A stretch of 64,000 nucleotides of DNA, taken from NCBI RefSeq assembly GCF_030161635.1, contig NZ_BSUO01000001.1, positions 186,001-250,000 on the forward strand, given 5' to 3'. This DNA comes from Mobilicoccus caccae (lineage in GTDB: Bacteria > Actinomycetota > Actinomycetes > Actinomycetales > Dermatophilaceae). Numbering within the stretch: position 1 is the first letter of the stretch; every line of letters begins with the position of its first letter. Position numbers and translations under genes: made by a program. The notes under the pieces are model-generated. The model was not told the origin of the DNA and did not search any database. It was given only the letters and a program-made list of their open reading frames with translations. Below, piece by piece: positions 8,618 to 18,080 of this stretch.

Positions 8618-9995
8618 CCACCTCCGCCCGCCGCCTGTCCCGCGCCACCGACGGACGCCCCGCCGCGCCGGTCCGCATCCTCCACCTCGGTGCCGGCAAC
8701 TTCTTTCGCGCCCACCAGGCCTGGTACACCGAGCACGTCCCCGACGCGCAGCAGTGGGGGATCGCCGCCTTCACCGGCCGCTCTCCCCAGGTGGCCGAGG
8801 ACCTCGCGCCGCAGGACGGGCTGTACACGCTCGCGACCCGCGCCGCCGACGGCGATCGGACCGAGGTCGTCTCCTCCCTGAGCGCGGTCCATGCGGCCGG
8901 AGACCTCGAGGCGTGGCGCGGCTACTTCCGCAGCCCCGAGCTGGCCATCGTCACGAGCACGATCACCGAGGCCGGCTACCTGCGTGACTCCGCCGGTGGG
9001 CTCGACCTCGACGACGAACGGGTCGCCGCCGATCGCGACGCGTTGCGCGAGGACGGCGCCGAGGCCGAGGTGAGCACGGCGGTGGGCCGGTTCGTCGCCG
9101 GACTCCTCGCTCGCAGAGCCGAGTCGGGGAGGCGCGCCTGACGTTCGTCCCCTGCGACAACGTGCCCGAGAACGGCCCGATGGTGCGCCGGGTCGTCACC
9201 GACCTGGCCCGCGAGGTCGATCCGGATCTCCTCGAGTGGATCGAGCGCACCTGCACGTTCGTCACCACCATGGTCGACCGCATCACCCCCCGCACGACGG
9301 AGGAGGACCGGCGGGACGCCGCCGACCAGACCGGTGTCGACGACCCCGCCCTCGTCGTCACCGAGCCGTTCGTCGAGTGGGTCCTCGCCGGTGAGTTCGC
9401 CGCGGGACGTCCGGCCTGGGATGCCGCCGGTGCGCGCATCGTCGACGACGTCCGTCCGTTCGAGACCCGAAAGTTGTGGCTGCTCAACGGCTCCCACTCC
9501 CTCATGGCCTTCGCGGCCACGATCCTCGGTCACGAGACCGTCGCCGACGCGATCGGCGACCCCGTGGTCCGTGGCTGGGTCGAGGAGTGGTGGGACCTCG
9601 CGGCGCGGCACCTCGATCTGCCGGAGGAGGACATCGACTCCTACCGTCGCGCGCTCATCGAGCGGTACGAGAACCCGCGCATCCGCCACCTGCTGGCGCA
9701 GATCGCCTCGGACGGGTCGCAGAAGCTCGCCATCCGCATCGTCCCGGCGCTGGAGGCCGAACGGGCCCAAGGTGGCTCGGCGACCGGTGCGTGTCGTGCC
9801 GTCGCGGCGTGGACCCTGCACCTGCGCGGACTCGGGGCGCCCGTGAACGACCCGGGTGCCGACGAGCTGCGTCGCGCGGTCGAGGGAGATCTCTCCTCGG
9901 CGGTGGGTGCGGTGCTGCGTCACCTCCGGGTCGAGGACGACGAGGTGCACGCCGAGGTGTTGCGCCTGGCCGAGGACCTCTCCCGCCAGGAGTGA
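8614..9995 (+). CDS. uxuB: Fructuronate reductase-like mannitol dehydrogenase family protein (one frameshift)
   Basis: NAD-dependent polyol/uronate dehydrogenase. The N-terminal part (ILHLGAGNFFRAHQAWY, a Rossmann glycine motif) is in frame 1; near 9120 the frame changes and continues with LTFVPCDNVPENG, the family signature, and KLWLLNGSHSLMAFAA containing the catalytic-type lysine, to the stop at 9995. One missing base restores a 460-residue protein of normal length. The GTG start overlaps the uxaC stop. As partner of UxaC it should reduce fructuronate to mannonate (UxuB) or tagaturonate to altronate (UxaB); sequence alone does not decide. No uxuA dehydratase or KDG kinase gene is present in the window. 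Confidence 0.8.
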
Positions 9996-10008
9996 CCGAC
10001 CGCTCGAC

Positions 10009-10530
10009 TCAGGTCGGCAGACCCTCACCGGCCGCGGCCAGCCGCACCGGCCCGGTCGCGGCGGTCGCGGCGGTGTCGGCGCCCTGGGCATCCGGCCTGG
10101 TGGGGATGTCGAGCAGGAGCGCGTCGGCGCACCCGAGCACGTCGGCGTGGGTCCAACCGGCCTCCGCGAACGGCCGGATCACCCGGTGGGCGCCCACGGT
10201 GCGGACGACGTCGAGGTCGCCCTCGGCGGTGTCGACGTAGGCGACGGAGGTGAACTCCGTGGCATCGCGGGCGATCTCGACCCCCGTGGCCCCGGAGATC
10301 GCCGCCACGTGCGGGTCATGACGCTCGGGACCGACGACCAGGAGCACGCGCTCGTGACCGAGCGCGCGCCGCGCGAGGTCGAGCAGCAGTGTGGTGGCCA
10401 CGGGCTCACCGAGGACGACGCCGAGGCGGCCCGCGCCGATCACACACGCCTGGACGCGGCCGACGTGCGCGGCCAGCTGTGCCGACGCCGGGCACGGGTG
10501 CGCCGCCCGGTCCCGTCCCCGAGGTTCCAT
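10009..10530 (-). CDS. LarE-like protein lacking PP-loop and sulfur-donor residues
   Basis: An intact 173-residue frame that I recognise only by comparison with LarE at 1358-2218. Residues 34-47 (GRLGVVLGEPVATT) line up with the LarE segment RRLGVAFSGGVDSS, followed by RRALGHERVLLVV against VRALGPENVVAIL; residues 115-131 (HRVIRPFAEAGWTHADV) match HRVLRPLAEAGLTKADV. About 43 residues with the CxxC are missing in between, the PP-loop SGGVDS is replaced by LGEPVA, and the PCLASRI cysteine motif is absent. It cannot be an active sulfur transferase; a regulatory or scaffold role is possible. A GACACT box ends 6 bases before the ATG. It converges on uxuB, 13 bases apart. Confidence 0.7.
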   Translation of the reverse strand: MEPRGRDRAAHPCPASAQLAAHVGRVQACVIGAGRLGVVLGEPVATTLLLDLARRALGHERVLLVVGPERHDPHVAAISGATGVEIARDATEFTSVAYVDTAEGDLDVVRTVGAHRVIRPFAEAGWTHADVLGCADALLLDIPTRPDAQGADTAATAATGPVRLAAAGEGLPT

Positions 10531-10628
10531 GAGCCAAGTGTCGCAACGGAATCGGCGCACGTCAGGTGCCCTGGTGCCCGTGTCGTATACATCGGGGTCG
10601 TCTCGGGTGTGCGTCCGTGGTGAAACGG

Positions 10629-10662
10629 CGACAGCACGGACGGGTGGCCGTCCGTGCTGTCG
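10629..10662 (-). terminator. Hairpin terminator behind the dctPQM operon
   Basis: CGACAGCACGGAC and GTCCGTGCTGTCG form a perfect 13-bp stem, extended by two further G-C pairs, 31 bases after the dctM stop on the minus strand. There is no U tract, as usual in this genome. Confidence 0.75.
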
Positions 10663-10692
10663 TCTGGACCGGAGTCGTCGTGTGCGGGAGGG

Positions 10693-12002
10693 TCAGTCGC
10701 CGGCGAGTCCCAACGCCGTGGGCAGCCACAGCGAGATCTGCGGCACGAAGACGACGACGAAGAGGCCGATGACGATGGCCAGGAGGAACCAGGCCAGCTT
10801 GGCGACGACGGGTTCGATCCGCAGTCCCGCGACGCGGGCGCCGACGAACAGGACGTTGCCGACCGGCGGCGTGATCACCCCGACGCACAGGTTGTAGACG
10901 ATCATCGTGCCGAAGTGCAGCGGGTCGACCCCGAAGGTCTCGACGACCGGCAGGAAGATCGGGGTGAAGATGAGGATGGCCGGGGTCGGGTCCATGAAGC
11001 AGCCCACCACCAGCAGGATCGCCATCATCACCAGCAGGATCACCGTCGGGTTCGAGGAGAGGCCGAGCATGGCGTCGGAGACCATGCCGGGGATGTGCGA
11101 GAACGACATGACGAACGACAGCGCCGTGGAGACCGCGACGAGGATCATGACGATCGCCGTCGTGCGCGCCGCGTCGAGCAGGATGCGCGGCAGATCACTC
11201 ACCTTGAGTGCGCGGTAGACGAATCCGAGGACGAGGCAGTACACCACCGCGATGGCCGAGGACTCGGTCGCCGTGAAGAACCCCCGAGGATGCCGCCGAC
11301 GACGATGACGATCATCAGCAGCGACGGCACCGCACGCCACAACGTCACGGCCGCCTGAGCCGCGGTCGGGCGGGCGGCGTCGCGTCCGCCGCTGAACTTC
11401 CGACCCAGCACGGCGACGACGATCATGCAGGCCGCCACCCACACCAGGCCGGGGCCGACACCGGCCATGAACAGGGCCGCGATCGAGGTGCTGCTGACCA
11501 GCGAATACACGATGAAGGTGTTGCTCGGCGGGATGAGCATGCCCGAGGGTGCCGAGGCGACGTTGACCGCCGCGGCGAACGAGCGGTCGTACTTCTCCTC
11601 GCGCATGCGGGGCGTCATGACGGTGCCGACCGCGGCCGCGGCGGCGACGGCCGCTCCGGAGACCGCGCCGAACATGCCGTTGGCGACGACGTTCGTCTGC
11701 GCCAAGGAGTTCGGCATGCGCCCGACGAGGACCTTGGCCGCGTCGATGAGCCGCGCGGCGATGCCTCCGTTGTTCATGAGCACGCCGGCGAGGACGAAGA
11801 ACGGGATCGCCAGCAGCGTGAAGCTGTTGATGCCCGTGAACATCTTCTGGGCGCTGACCAGCGCGGCCTTCTCGACGTCGAGGAGCACGAACGCGGCGGC
11901 GAAGGACGACAGGCCGATGCCGACGGCGATGGGGACGGCGCACAGGATGCACAGGGCGATGCCGACGACCAGGACGATCGCGGCGAGCATGATCGGGTCC
12001 AC
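10693..12002 (-). CDS. dctM: TRAP transporter large permease subunit DctM (one frameshift)
   Basis: The 12-helix membrane subunit that carries the transport path of tripartite ATP-independent periplasmic transporters. Family blocks include PIAVGIGLSSFAAAF, FTLLAIPFFVLAGVLMNNGG, GAVSGAAVAAAAAVG and IPPSNTFIVYSLVS, then after the shift FFTATESSA, TPAILIFTPIFLPVV and GVITPPVGNVLFVG. The frame breaks at 11281-11285 within a run of five C; one missing base restores 436 residues. The GTG at 12000-12002, 4 bases after the dctQ stop and behind an AGGA site, is preferred to the ATG at 11990. Last gene of dctP-dctQ-dctM; closed by a hairpin at 10629. Confidence 0.92.
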
Positions 12003-12006
12003 GGCG

Positions 12007-12597
12007 TCAGTTCCTGTTCTCGTCGGTGGTCGTGCGCGGGGCCGCGGTGGCGCCCGCGCCCGTCGCGGCCTGCTCGTCGGGATCGAGATGGACCTCGACG
12101 GCCGGGTCGGTCTCCTCCGGGAAGGGATCGACGGCCCCGCTGAGGATGGAGAGGAGGTCGCCGATCGCGTAGAAGGCGATGAGGACTCCCGTGATCGGCA
12201 GGACGATGTACATCTGCCCGAGGGTGAACGGCAGCGACTGGAGCTGCTGGTCCCAGGCGCCACCGGCGGCGCGGATGCCCCCGTAGACGAGCAGGAGCAG
12301 GGCGAAGGCGATGACGGCGACCTGGACGAGTGCTCCCAGCACGCGTCGGCCCGCGGTCGGCAGCATCCGGGCGACGATGTCGACGGCCAGGTGGCCACGC
12401 TCGGAGAAGACGAGTGCCGTCGCGAAGAGCCCCACCCACACGAACAGGTACCGCGACACCTCGTCGGTCCACGCCGCGGGCGACTGGAGCACCTGTCGGG
12501 TGATCACCTGCCACACCACGACGAGCACGAGCACGGAGAAGAGGACGACGCACGTGCCGGCGAGGAGACGGTCGAGCATCCTGCGGAGCGCGTTCAT
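12007..12597 (-). CDS. dctQ: TRAP transporter small permease subunit DctQ
   Basis: A 196-residue four-helix membrane protein. It shows the DctQ pattern VVVWQVITRQVLQSPAAWTD followed by EVSRYLFVWVGLFATALVF and ERGHLAVD, then two more membrane spans and an acidic hydrophilic C-terminal tail of about 45 residues that is longer than usual. The ATG overlaps the stop of dctP (ATGA), so the subunits are cotranslated. It partners DctM in the membrane and couples solute import to the sodium gradient. Confidence 0.9.
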   Translation of the reverse strand: MNALRRMLDRLLAGTCVVLFSVLVLVVVWQVITRQVLQSPAAWTDEVSRYLFVWVGLFATALVFSERGHLAVDIVARMLPTAGRRVLGALVQVAVIAFALLLLVYGGIRAAGGAWDQQLQSLPFTLGQMYIVLPITGVLIAFYAIGDLLSILSGAVDPFPEETDPAVEVHLDPDEQAATGAGATAAPRTTTDENRN

Positions 12598-13610
12598 CGG
12601 GTCGCCGCCTGTCGGGTCCGGTCGTACAACTGCTGCTGGGTGGGGTTGGCGAGGAACGACCTCGCCAGGGGTTCGAGCCGCTCGTCGAACGGGGCGGTGT
12701 CGATCTGGTGGAACTGGGCTCCCTCGGCGGTGGCGCCCTCGATGGCGTCCTTGGTGGCCTTGTCCCAGAGGGTGACGAACTCCTCGTACGTCTTGGTCCA
12801 CTCGCGGTCGAAGGTCGCGCGGTCCTCGGGCGACATCTTCTGCAGCGTCTCGCTGTTGGCGACGAGGTAGTCGAGTCCGACGAGGTGCTTGGTGTAGGTG
12901 TAGTGCGGCGCGACCTCGTAGTGCTTCTGCGTGAAGTAGGAGACCTCGTTGTTCTCCGCGCCGTCGAGGACTCCCGACTGCATGGCCGTGTACACCTCGC
13001 CGTAGGACATCGGGGTGGGGGAGCCGCCCATCGTCGTGATCATCCGCAGCATGACGGGGCTCTCCTGCACGCGGATCTTCTGCCCGGCCAGGTCGGCGGG
13101 GGTGTTGATCGGCTTCTTCGTGTAGAGGTTGCGCTCGCCCTGGGTGAAACCGCCGAGCACGGTGAGGTGCTGGTCGCCCTCCAGCGATCGGTAGAGGTCG
13201 CCCACCACGGCCGGGTCGTTGATGACCTTCATCTGGTGCTCGACCGAGTCGAACACCCGCGGCAGGTTGAACACCCGGAAGTCGGGGTTGATGTTCTCGA
13301 GCTGGGTGCCCGAGATGACGGCGAGGTCGATGATGCCGTCGCTCGTCAGGCCGAGGACCTCCTGCTGGGCGCCGAGGACCTCGTTGGGGAAGACGTCGAG
13401 TCGGTACCGGCCTCCGGTCGCCTGCTGGAGGCGGATGCCGAAGCCGGTCAGCGCGACGTAGGAGGGGTGCTTCTCGGTCTGGTTGAGCGCGAGCCGGAGG
13501 ATGACGGGGGCCTCGCCGCCGATGGCGGGCGCGGCCGACGTGCCGCAGGCCGCGAGGGAGGCGATCGCCGCTGCGCAGGCCGCGCTCGTGATCAGGGGCC
13601 GTACACGCAT
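12594..13610 (-). CDS. dctP: TRAP transporter solute-binding lipoprotein DctP
   Basis: The extracytoplasmic substrate receptor of the TRAP system, 338 residues. It starts with a lipoprotein signal (lipobox LAACG, residues about 19-23) and shows the DctP fold pattern: LRLALNQTEKHPSY, FPNEVLGAQQEV, GTQLENINPDF, KPINTPADLAGQKIRV and NNEVSYFTQKHYEVAP. The ligand-binding arginine is probably in the KIRVQESP segment. Given the uxaC-uxuB and larA neighbours and the same operator motif upstream, the ligand is probably a hexuronate or aldonate; TRAP receptors of this type commonly bind sugar acids. Start chosen because it gives the signal sequence. Confidence 0.9.
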   Translation of the reverse strand: MRVRPLITSAACAAAIASLAACGTSAAPAIGGEAPVILRLALNQTEKHPSYVALTGFGIRLQQATGGRYRLDVFPNEVLGAQQEVLGLTSDGIIDLAVISGTQLENINPDFRVFNLPRVFDSVEHQMKVINDPAVVGDLYRSLEGDQHLTVLGGFTQGERNLYTKKPINTPADLAGQKIRVQESPVMLRMITTMGGSPTPMSYGEVYTAMQSGVLDGAENNEVSYFTQKHYEVAPHYTYTKHLVGLDYLVANSETLQKMSPEDRATFDREWTKTYEEFVTLWDKATKDAIEGATAEGAQFHQIDTAPFDERLEPLARSFLANPTQQQLYDRTRQAATR

Positions 13611-13671
13611 GGCGTGTCCTCTCGACGACGGTGTGGAGTGTCTCGAATGCTCGCGGACCGCTTGACTGCCC

Positions 13672-13695
13672 GGCAACGTGTTGCCAGAAGTTGCC
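13672..13695. promoter_or_regulatory. Candidate operator O3 in front of dctP (GGCAAC-GT-GTTGCC plus a third half-site)
   Basis: GGCAACGTGTTGCC (13672-13685) is a perfect 14-base palindrome, followed by a third GTTGCC half-site at 13690-13695. It lies 62 bases upstream of the dctP start and shares its consensus with O1 and O2 at larA/uxaC. The outer half-sites also form a GCCCGGCAAC/GTTGCCGGGC hairpin that could terminate the macro-domain gene. Confidence 0.6.
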
Positions 13696-13701
13696 GGGCG
13701 G

Positions 13702-14229
13702 TCACCTGCGGAGCGCATCGACGAACGCCCGCAGGGTCTTCTCGCCGAACAGGACGAACCGCACGACGTCGAACTCGCCCTCCTCGACGCCGGGGTGGGC
13801 GCGCACCGCGTCGACCGCGAGGCGGGCGGCCTCGGCTGCGTCCCAGCCGAACACGCCGGCGCCGACGGCGGGGAGGGCGATGCTCTTCGCGCCGAGGTCA
13901 CGCGCCACGTCCAGGCTGCGGGTGAAGCACGACGCGAGCAGGTCGGGATCGGTCTGACCGGCGCGGCGGTCGGGGCCGACGGTGTGGATCACCCACCTGG
14001 CCGGCAGGTCGAAGGCGTCGGTGGCGACGGCCTCACCGGCGGGAAGGCCGTCCGGCAGGGATTCGGCGCGAAGCGCCCGACACGCCTCCAGGAGCCTCGG
14101 GCCCGCCGCCGCGTGGATGGCGCCGTCGACGCCGCCGCCCCCGGTCAGCGAGCTGTTCGCCGCGTTGACGATCGCCTCGACCCTCTGGGTCGTGATGTCG
14201 CCCTCGATGGCCTCGATCAGCGTGCTCAT
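13702..14229 (-). CDS. Macro-domain ADP-ribose hydrolase (O-acetyl-ADP-ribose deacetylase type)
   Basis: A single macro domain of 175 residues. Signatures: EGDITTQRVEAIVNAANSSL, GGGGVDGAIHAAAG (diphosphate-binding loop), TDAFDLPARWVIHTVGP and IALPAVGAGVFGWDAAEAA. It resembles E. coli YmdB and should hydrolyse O-acetyl-ADP-ribose or remove ADP-ribose from proteins or nucleic acids. The ATG at 14227-14229 opens directly onto the domain. It stands alone between the TRAP operon and a divergent membrane-protein gene, so its physiological partner is unknown. Confidence 0.9.
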   Translation of the reverse strand: MSTLIEAIEGDITTQRVEAIVNAANSSLTGGGGVDGAIHAAAGPRLLEACRALRAESLPDGLPAGEAVATDAFDLPARWVIHTVGPDRRAGQTDPDLLASCFTRSLDVARDLGAKSIALPAVGAGVFGWDAAEAARLAVDAVRAHPGVEEGEFDVVRFVLFGEKTLRAFVDALRR

Positions 14230-14412
14230 CGGCGTCCTGCCTCTCTCGGTGCGTCCTGCGGACGAGGAACACGGCCAACGTAGGTGATTCGGAGCCGCTG
14301 ATCGGGCGGGGCGATTCGGACGCGTGGCGGAGGGCGCGGGAGGACGGCGATGGGTAGCCTCGGGGAGGACGCCGTTCCGGTGCGTCCGAGATTCACGACG
14401 AAAGGACCTCCG

Positions 14413-14960
14413 ATGGTCGTCTTCGGACTCATCCTCCTGCTGCTGGGCGTGGGCGCCGGCGCGTTCGCCTTCTGGGTGGCGACGGCGGGGACGCAGTCGC
14501 CGGGCGGCGGCATGGGCATCGACGTCTTCGGCAACACGATCGTCATCGCGCCGCTCACGCTCGTGCTCCTCGGCGTCGGCGCCGCCCTGCTCATCCTGCT
14601 CGGCGTCTGGGTCATGATCGCCGCCAGCCGCCGCAAGATGCGCGAGAGCCGCGAGCGCCGCGAACTGCGCAAGACGCAGAAGCGTCAGGAGAAGGAACTG
14701 GCCGAGACCCGCAGCCGTCTGGGCGAGGACTCCGCCCGCACGGGCCGCCGCGACGACCACCGTGACGACCGCGGCGCGACCGGAGGTGCCGTGCGTGCAG
14801 AGGACCGCAGCGCGGCCCCCGCACCGAGCGCTACGACGAGCGCAGCGGTGTGCGTCACGAGGACGTCCGCCACGACGACGGCCGCGGCCCGGCCACCGGC
14901 GAGCGCATCGGCAACCAGGACCGCATCCCGCCGGTGGACCCCCCGCGCGACCCGCGCTGA
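14413..14960 (+). CDS. Small two-span membrane protein with charged C-terminal tail (one frameshift)
   Basis: Not recognised as a named family. Two hydrophobic segments near the N-terminus (VFGLILLLLGVGAGAFAFWV and a second around IVIAPLTLVLLGVGAALLIL) are followed by a strongly charged Arg/Lys/Glu helix (KMRESRERRELRKTQKRQ) likely to form a coiled coil, and a polar tail. The frame changes near 14810; the restored tail reads GPRTERYDERSG and ends with VDPPRDPR at 14960, giving 182 residues. The next gene begins 4 bases later. Probably an inner-membrane protein with a cytoplasmic coiled tail. Confidence 0.55.
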
Positions 14961-14964
14961 CGGC

Positions 14965-15777
14965 ATGGAGCAACGACTCACCTTCGTCACCCTCGCCGTG
15001 GACGACGTCGCACGCTCGGCGGAGTTCTACATCGGCGGTCTCGGGTGGGAGGTCGAGTTCGAGGCGCCCGGTGAGGTGCTGTTCATCCGGCTCGGGCCGG
15101 GATTGGTCCTCTCCCTGTGGAGCCGTGCGGGATTCGTCGAGGAGATCGGCGCGGAGCCGACCCGGGGTCTTGCGCCCCTGACTTTGGCCCACAACGTGTC
15201 CTCGCCCGAGGAGGTCGACGACGTCCTCGACTCGGCGCGCGGCGCGGGGGCGGAGGTGAGTCCCGGAGTCCGGCGCGACTGGGGTGGGTATTCCGGCTAC
15301 TTCACCGACCCGGACGGGTTCCGGTGGGAGGTGGCGCACAACCCGAGTCCGCTCGGGGACGACCTCATCGCACGCGCCCGGGTCTGGGAACAGTCGCGCT
15401 CCCTGGGTGCCGCGTCGGTCACCACCTCGCTGCGCGAGCGCGAGCCGCTGTTCCACCGCGAACCTCGTGACGCCACGCGAGCGCACTTCGAGCAGATGGT
15501 GGCACCGGGCATGGTGCACATCGGGGCCTCGGGACGGCAGATGGACCGCGAGGAGACCATCGCGGAGGTCACCCGCCGCTACGCCGAGGGCGACCACGGC
15601 GACGACCACACCTGGATCGTCGAGGACTTCGAGGTCGAGGAGCTGGCCCCAGCCCTGTGGGCCGCCACGTACGTGCTGCATCAGGGGCCGCGCGTGACCC
15701 GACGCTGCACGCTCTGGGAGCTCGCCGACGGACACTGGCGCGTGCGACGCCACCAGGGCACCGTGATCGATGCGTGA
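14965..15777 (+). CDS. VOC (glyoxalase-fold) protein fused to a SnoaL/DUF4440-like domain
   Basis: Residues 1-130 form a vicinal-oxygen-chelate domain (LTFVTLAVDDVARSAEFYIG, LGWEVEFEAPGEVLFIRLG, and the final GYFTDPDGFRWEVAHNP). Residues about 145-270 look like an NTF2-fold SnoaL/DUF4440 domain with FHREPRDATRAHFEQMV, ARRCTL-like RRCTLWELADGHWRVRRHQG. VOC proteins of this kind include antibiotic-binding and dioxygenase-like members; the acidic residue of the final EVAHNP is a plausible metal ligand. The fusion is a single frame with no interruption. Substrate unknown. Confidence 0.7.
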   Translation: MEQRLTFVTLAVDDVARSAEFYIGGLGWEVEFEAPGEVLFIRLGPGLVLSLWSRAGFVEEIGAEPTRGLAPLTLAHNVSSPEEVDDVLDSARGAGAEVSPGVRRDWGGYSGYFTDPDGFRWEVAHNPSPLGDDLIARARVWEQSRSLGAASVTTSLREREPLFHREPRDATRAHFEQMVAPGMVHIGASGRQMDREETIAEVTRRYAEGDHGDDHTWIVEDFEVEELAPALWAATYVLHQGPRVTRRCTLWELADGHWRVRRHQGTVIDA

Positions 15778-15902
15778 CCTGGGCCGGACCATTCGACTCC
15801 GAGCGTTCGCCTACTCGTGACCCGAACGTGACCCAACCGGCTCACGCCGGAGGGTGACGTGCGTCACCATCGAGGCTCCGGTCATTCGCCAAAGGAGCCG
15901 AA

Positions 15903-18055
15903 ATGCCAACTCGCTCAACACGGTCCACCAGACGGTGGACTCGTTCGTTCGCTGCGTCGATCGCGATGGGGGCCACCGCCCTCGGCGGCGCAGTGGTCGC
16001 CGCGCCGGCTCTCGCCGAGCCCACGCCGTCCCCCGCCCATCGGCGCGGGCGACCGCTCCCGATGCCGCCAGCCTCGTCACCGTCCACGCGCCGACCAAGG
16101 GAGCGAGGACCAAGCTCGTCGACCTCGGCTTCGACACGACCAGCCGCATGCGTGCCGGCGGTGGTCTCGACGTCGTCCTGCACGGCAAGGCCGACGCCGC
16201 CCGTCTCAAGACGGCGGGATACACCTGGACCGTCCGCACCGCGAACCTCGCCGCGCAGCAGCGGGCCAACGCCGCCAAGGACCGGGCCTACGACAAGGCC
16301 ACCGTGCGCTCCCCGCTGCCCAGCGGCCGCACCGCCTACCGCACCTACGACGAGTACGTCGCGGACATGAAGCTCCTGGCCGAGAAGTACCCCAAGCTCG
16401 TGCGGATGTTCACCCTGCCCAACAAGACCGTCGACGGCCGAGAGGTCCACGGCATCGAGATCACCGAGAACGTCGACGCCATCGACGACGGCAAGCCGGT
16501 GTTCCTCATGGCCGGTGCGCACCACGCCCGTGAGTGGCCGTCCTCGGAGGCGACCCTCGAGTACGCCTTCGACCTGCTCGACAACCGGGCGAGTCGCGTG
16601 GGTGATGCCCGGGCCCGCGAGATCGTCAAGAAGACCCGCACGATCTTCGTGCCCATCGTCAACGTCGACGGCTTCATCGTCTCTCGCGACGCCGTTCCCA
16701 AGGGCGACTTCTCGGCGCAGGACTACGAGATGCGCCGCAAGAACTGCTCGATCAGCGTCCAGACCCCCGCCGACATGCGCTCGGGCACCTGCGGCGACAA
16801 CCCCGCCGGCCGGTTGCGCGGCACCGACCTCAACCGCAACTACCCCGGCTTCTGGGGCGGTCCGGGAGCCTCGGCCAACTGGCGCAGCGACACCTACCGT
16901 GGCGACGGGCCGGGCAGCGAGCCGGAGACCGACAACATCCGCAAGCTCGTCTCCGGCCGTCAGGTCGTCACCCTCATCTCCAACCACACGTACAGCAACC
17001 TCGTGCTGCGTCCGCCGAGCATCATGGACACCGGCCTCACCCCGGACGAGCCGTTGTACAAGGCGTTCGGTGCCGAGATGGCCGATCCGATGGGGTACGT
17101 CAACCAGCGTTCCTTCGAGCTGTACGACACCTCCGGCAGCACCGAGGACTGGAGCTACTGGAACACCGGCGGTCTCGGATTCACCTTCGAGATCGGTGCC
17201 GAGGGCTTCCACCCGCCGTTCGCCGACGGGGTGGTGGCCGAATACGTCGGCGCCAAGCCGGCTCCGGGAGCGAGCAAGGGCGGCATCCGCGAGGCGTTCT
17301 ACCGCGCGTCGATGTCGACGATGAACGCCGAGCGGCACTCGACGCTGACGGGCAAGGCCAAGCCCGGCCACACGCTGCAGATCCGTAAGCGCTTCGTCTC
17401 GGCGACGTCGCCGGTGATCGGCACGGACGGCATCGTCGGCGCGCCCCGCTACTACGAGGACACCCTCACCAGCACCCTGCGTCCCAAGAAGGACGGCCGC
17501 TTCACCTGGTCGGTCAACCCCTCGACGCGTCCGGTCGTCGCCGGGCGGTACGGCCGCGACGCCGTGGCGCCGCCGCAGAAGGCGATCACGTTGACCAACC
17601 CCGACGGTGTTCCCGCCGAGGGCAAGACGGAGGAGACGACCTTCACCGTCGAGGCACCGCCGAAGGCCGACAACGGGCGCGTGACCATCGAGGTCGGCTG
17701 GGCGGGCGCCACCGGTGACACCGCCATCGACTGGGACGTCGAGATCATCGGCCCGGACGGCAAGCCCGCGGGCTCGGCCGGGACGACGAACCAGCCGGAG
17801 AAGGCCGTCATGCTCGACCCGGTGCCTGGCAAGTACACCGTGCGCGTCACCAACTACAAGGGCGGCGCCACGGCCGACTGGACCGGCAAGGTCACCTTCG
17901 CCTCGCCGCAGCCGGCCACGTACTCCGGGATCAAGGAGTCGTGGACGCTGACCTGCACGAACGCGCGAGGCAAGATCGTCGCGATGCACGACGTCGTCGT
18001 CGACCGCGGCCAGAAGAAGAACCTGGGCAACAACGTCTGCGGCCGCAAGGGCTGA
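15903..18055 (+). CDS. Secreted M14 zinc carboxypeptidase (one frameshift)
   Basis: Exported metallopeptidase of about 717 residues. An AAAGGAG site precedes the ATG at 15903. The signal peptide (SFAASIAMGATALGGAVVAA, cleavage near ALAEP) is in frame 3; near 16040-16060 one base is missing and the rest runs in frame 2. Zinc and catalytic residues are visible: GAHHAREWPSSE (H-x-x-E), RGTDLNRNYPGFWGG, the third zinc His in SNHTYSNLV and FTFEIG with the catalytic Glu. A C-terminal region of about 230 residues resembles a beta-sandwich of the pre-peptidase kind (WDVEIIGPDGKPAG, GKYTVRVTNYKGG). It likely supplies amino acids from peptides outside the cell. Confidence 0.9.
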
Positions 18056-18080
18056 TCCGCAGCCATCCGAGTCCGACGCG

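Noticed and set aside
13663..13702. Simple terminator hairpin for the macro-domain gene
   Set aside because: A hairpin is possible, but the inner perfect palindrome matches two other sites in the locus, so an operator is the better first reading.
15842..17989. 715-codon minus-strand frame opposite the M14 carboxypeptidase
   Set aside because: No family motif; the M14 active site is on the other strand.
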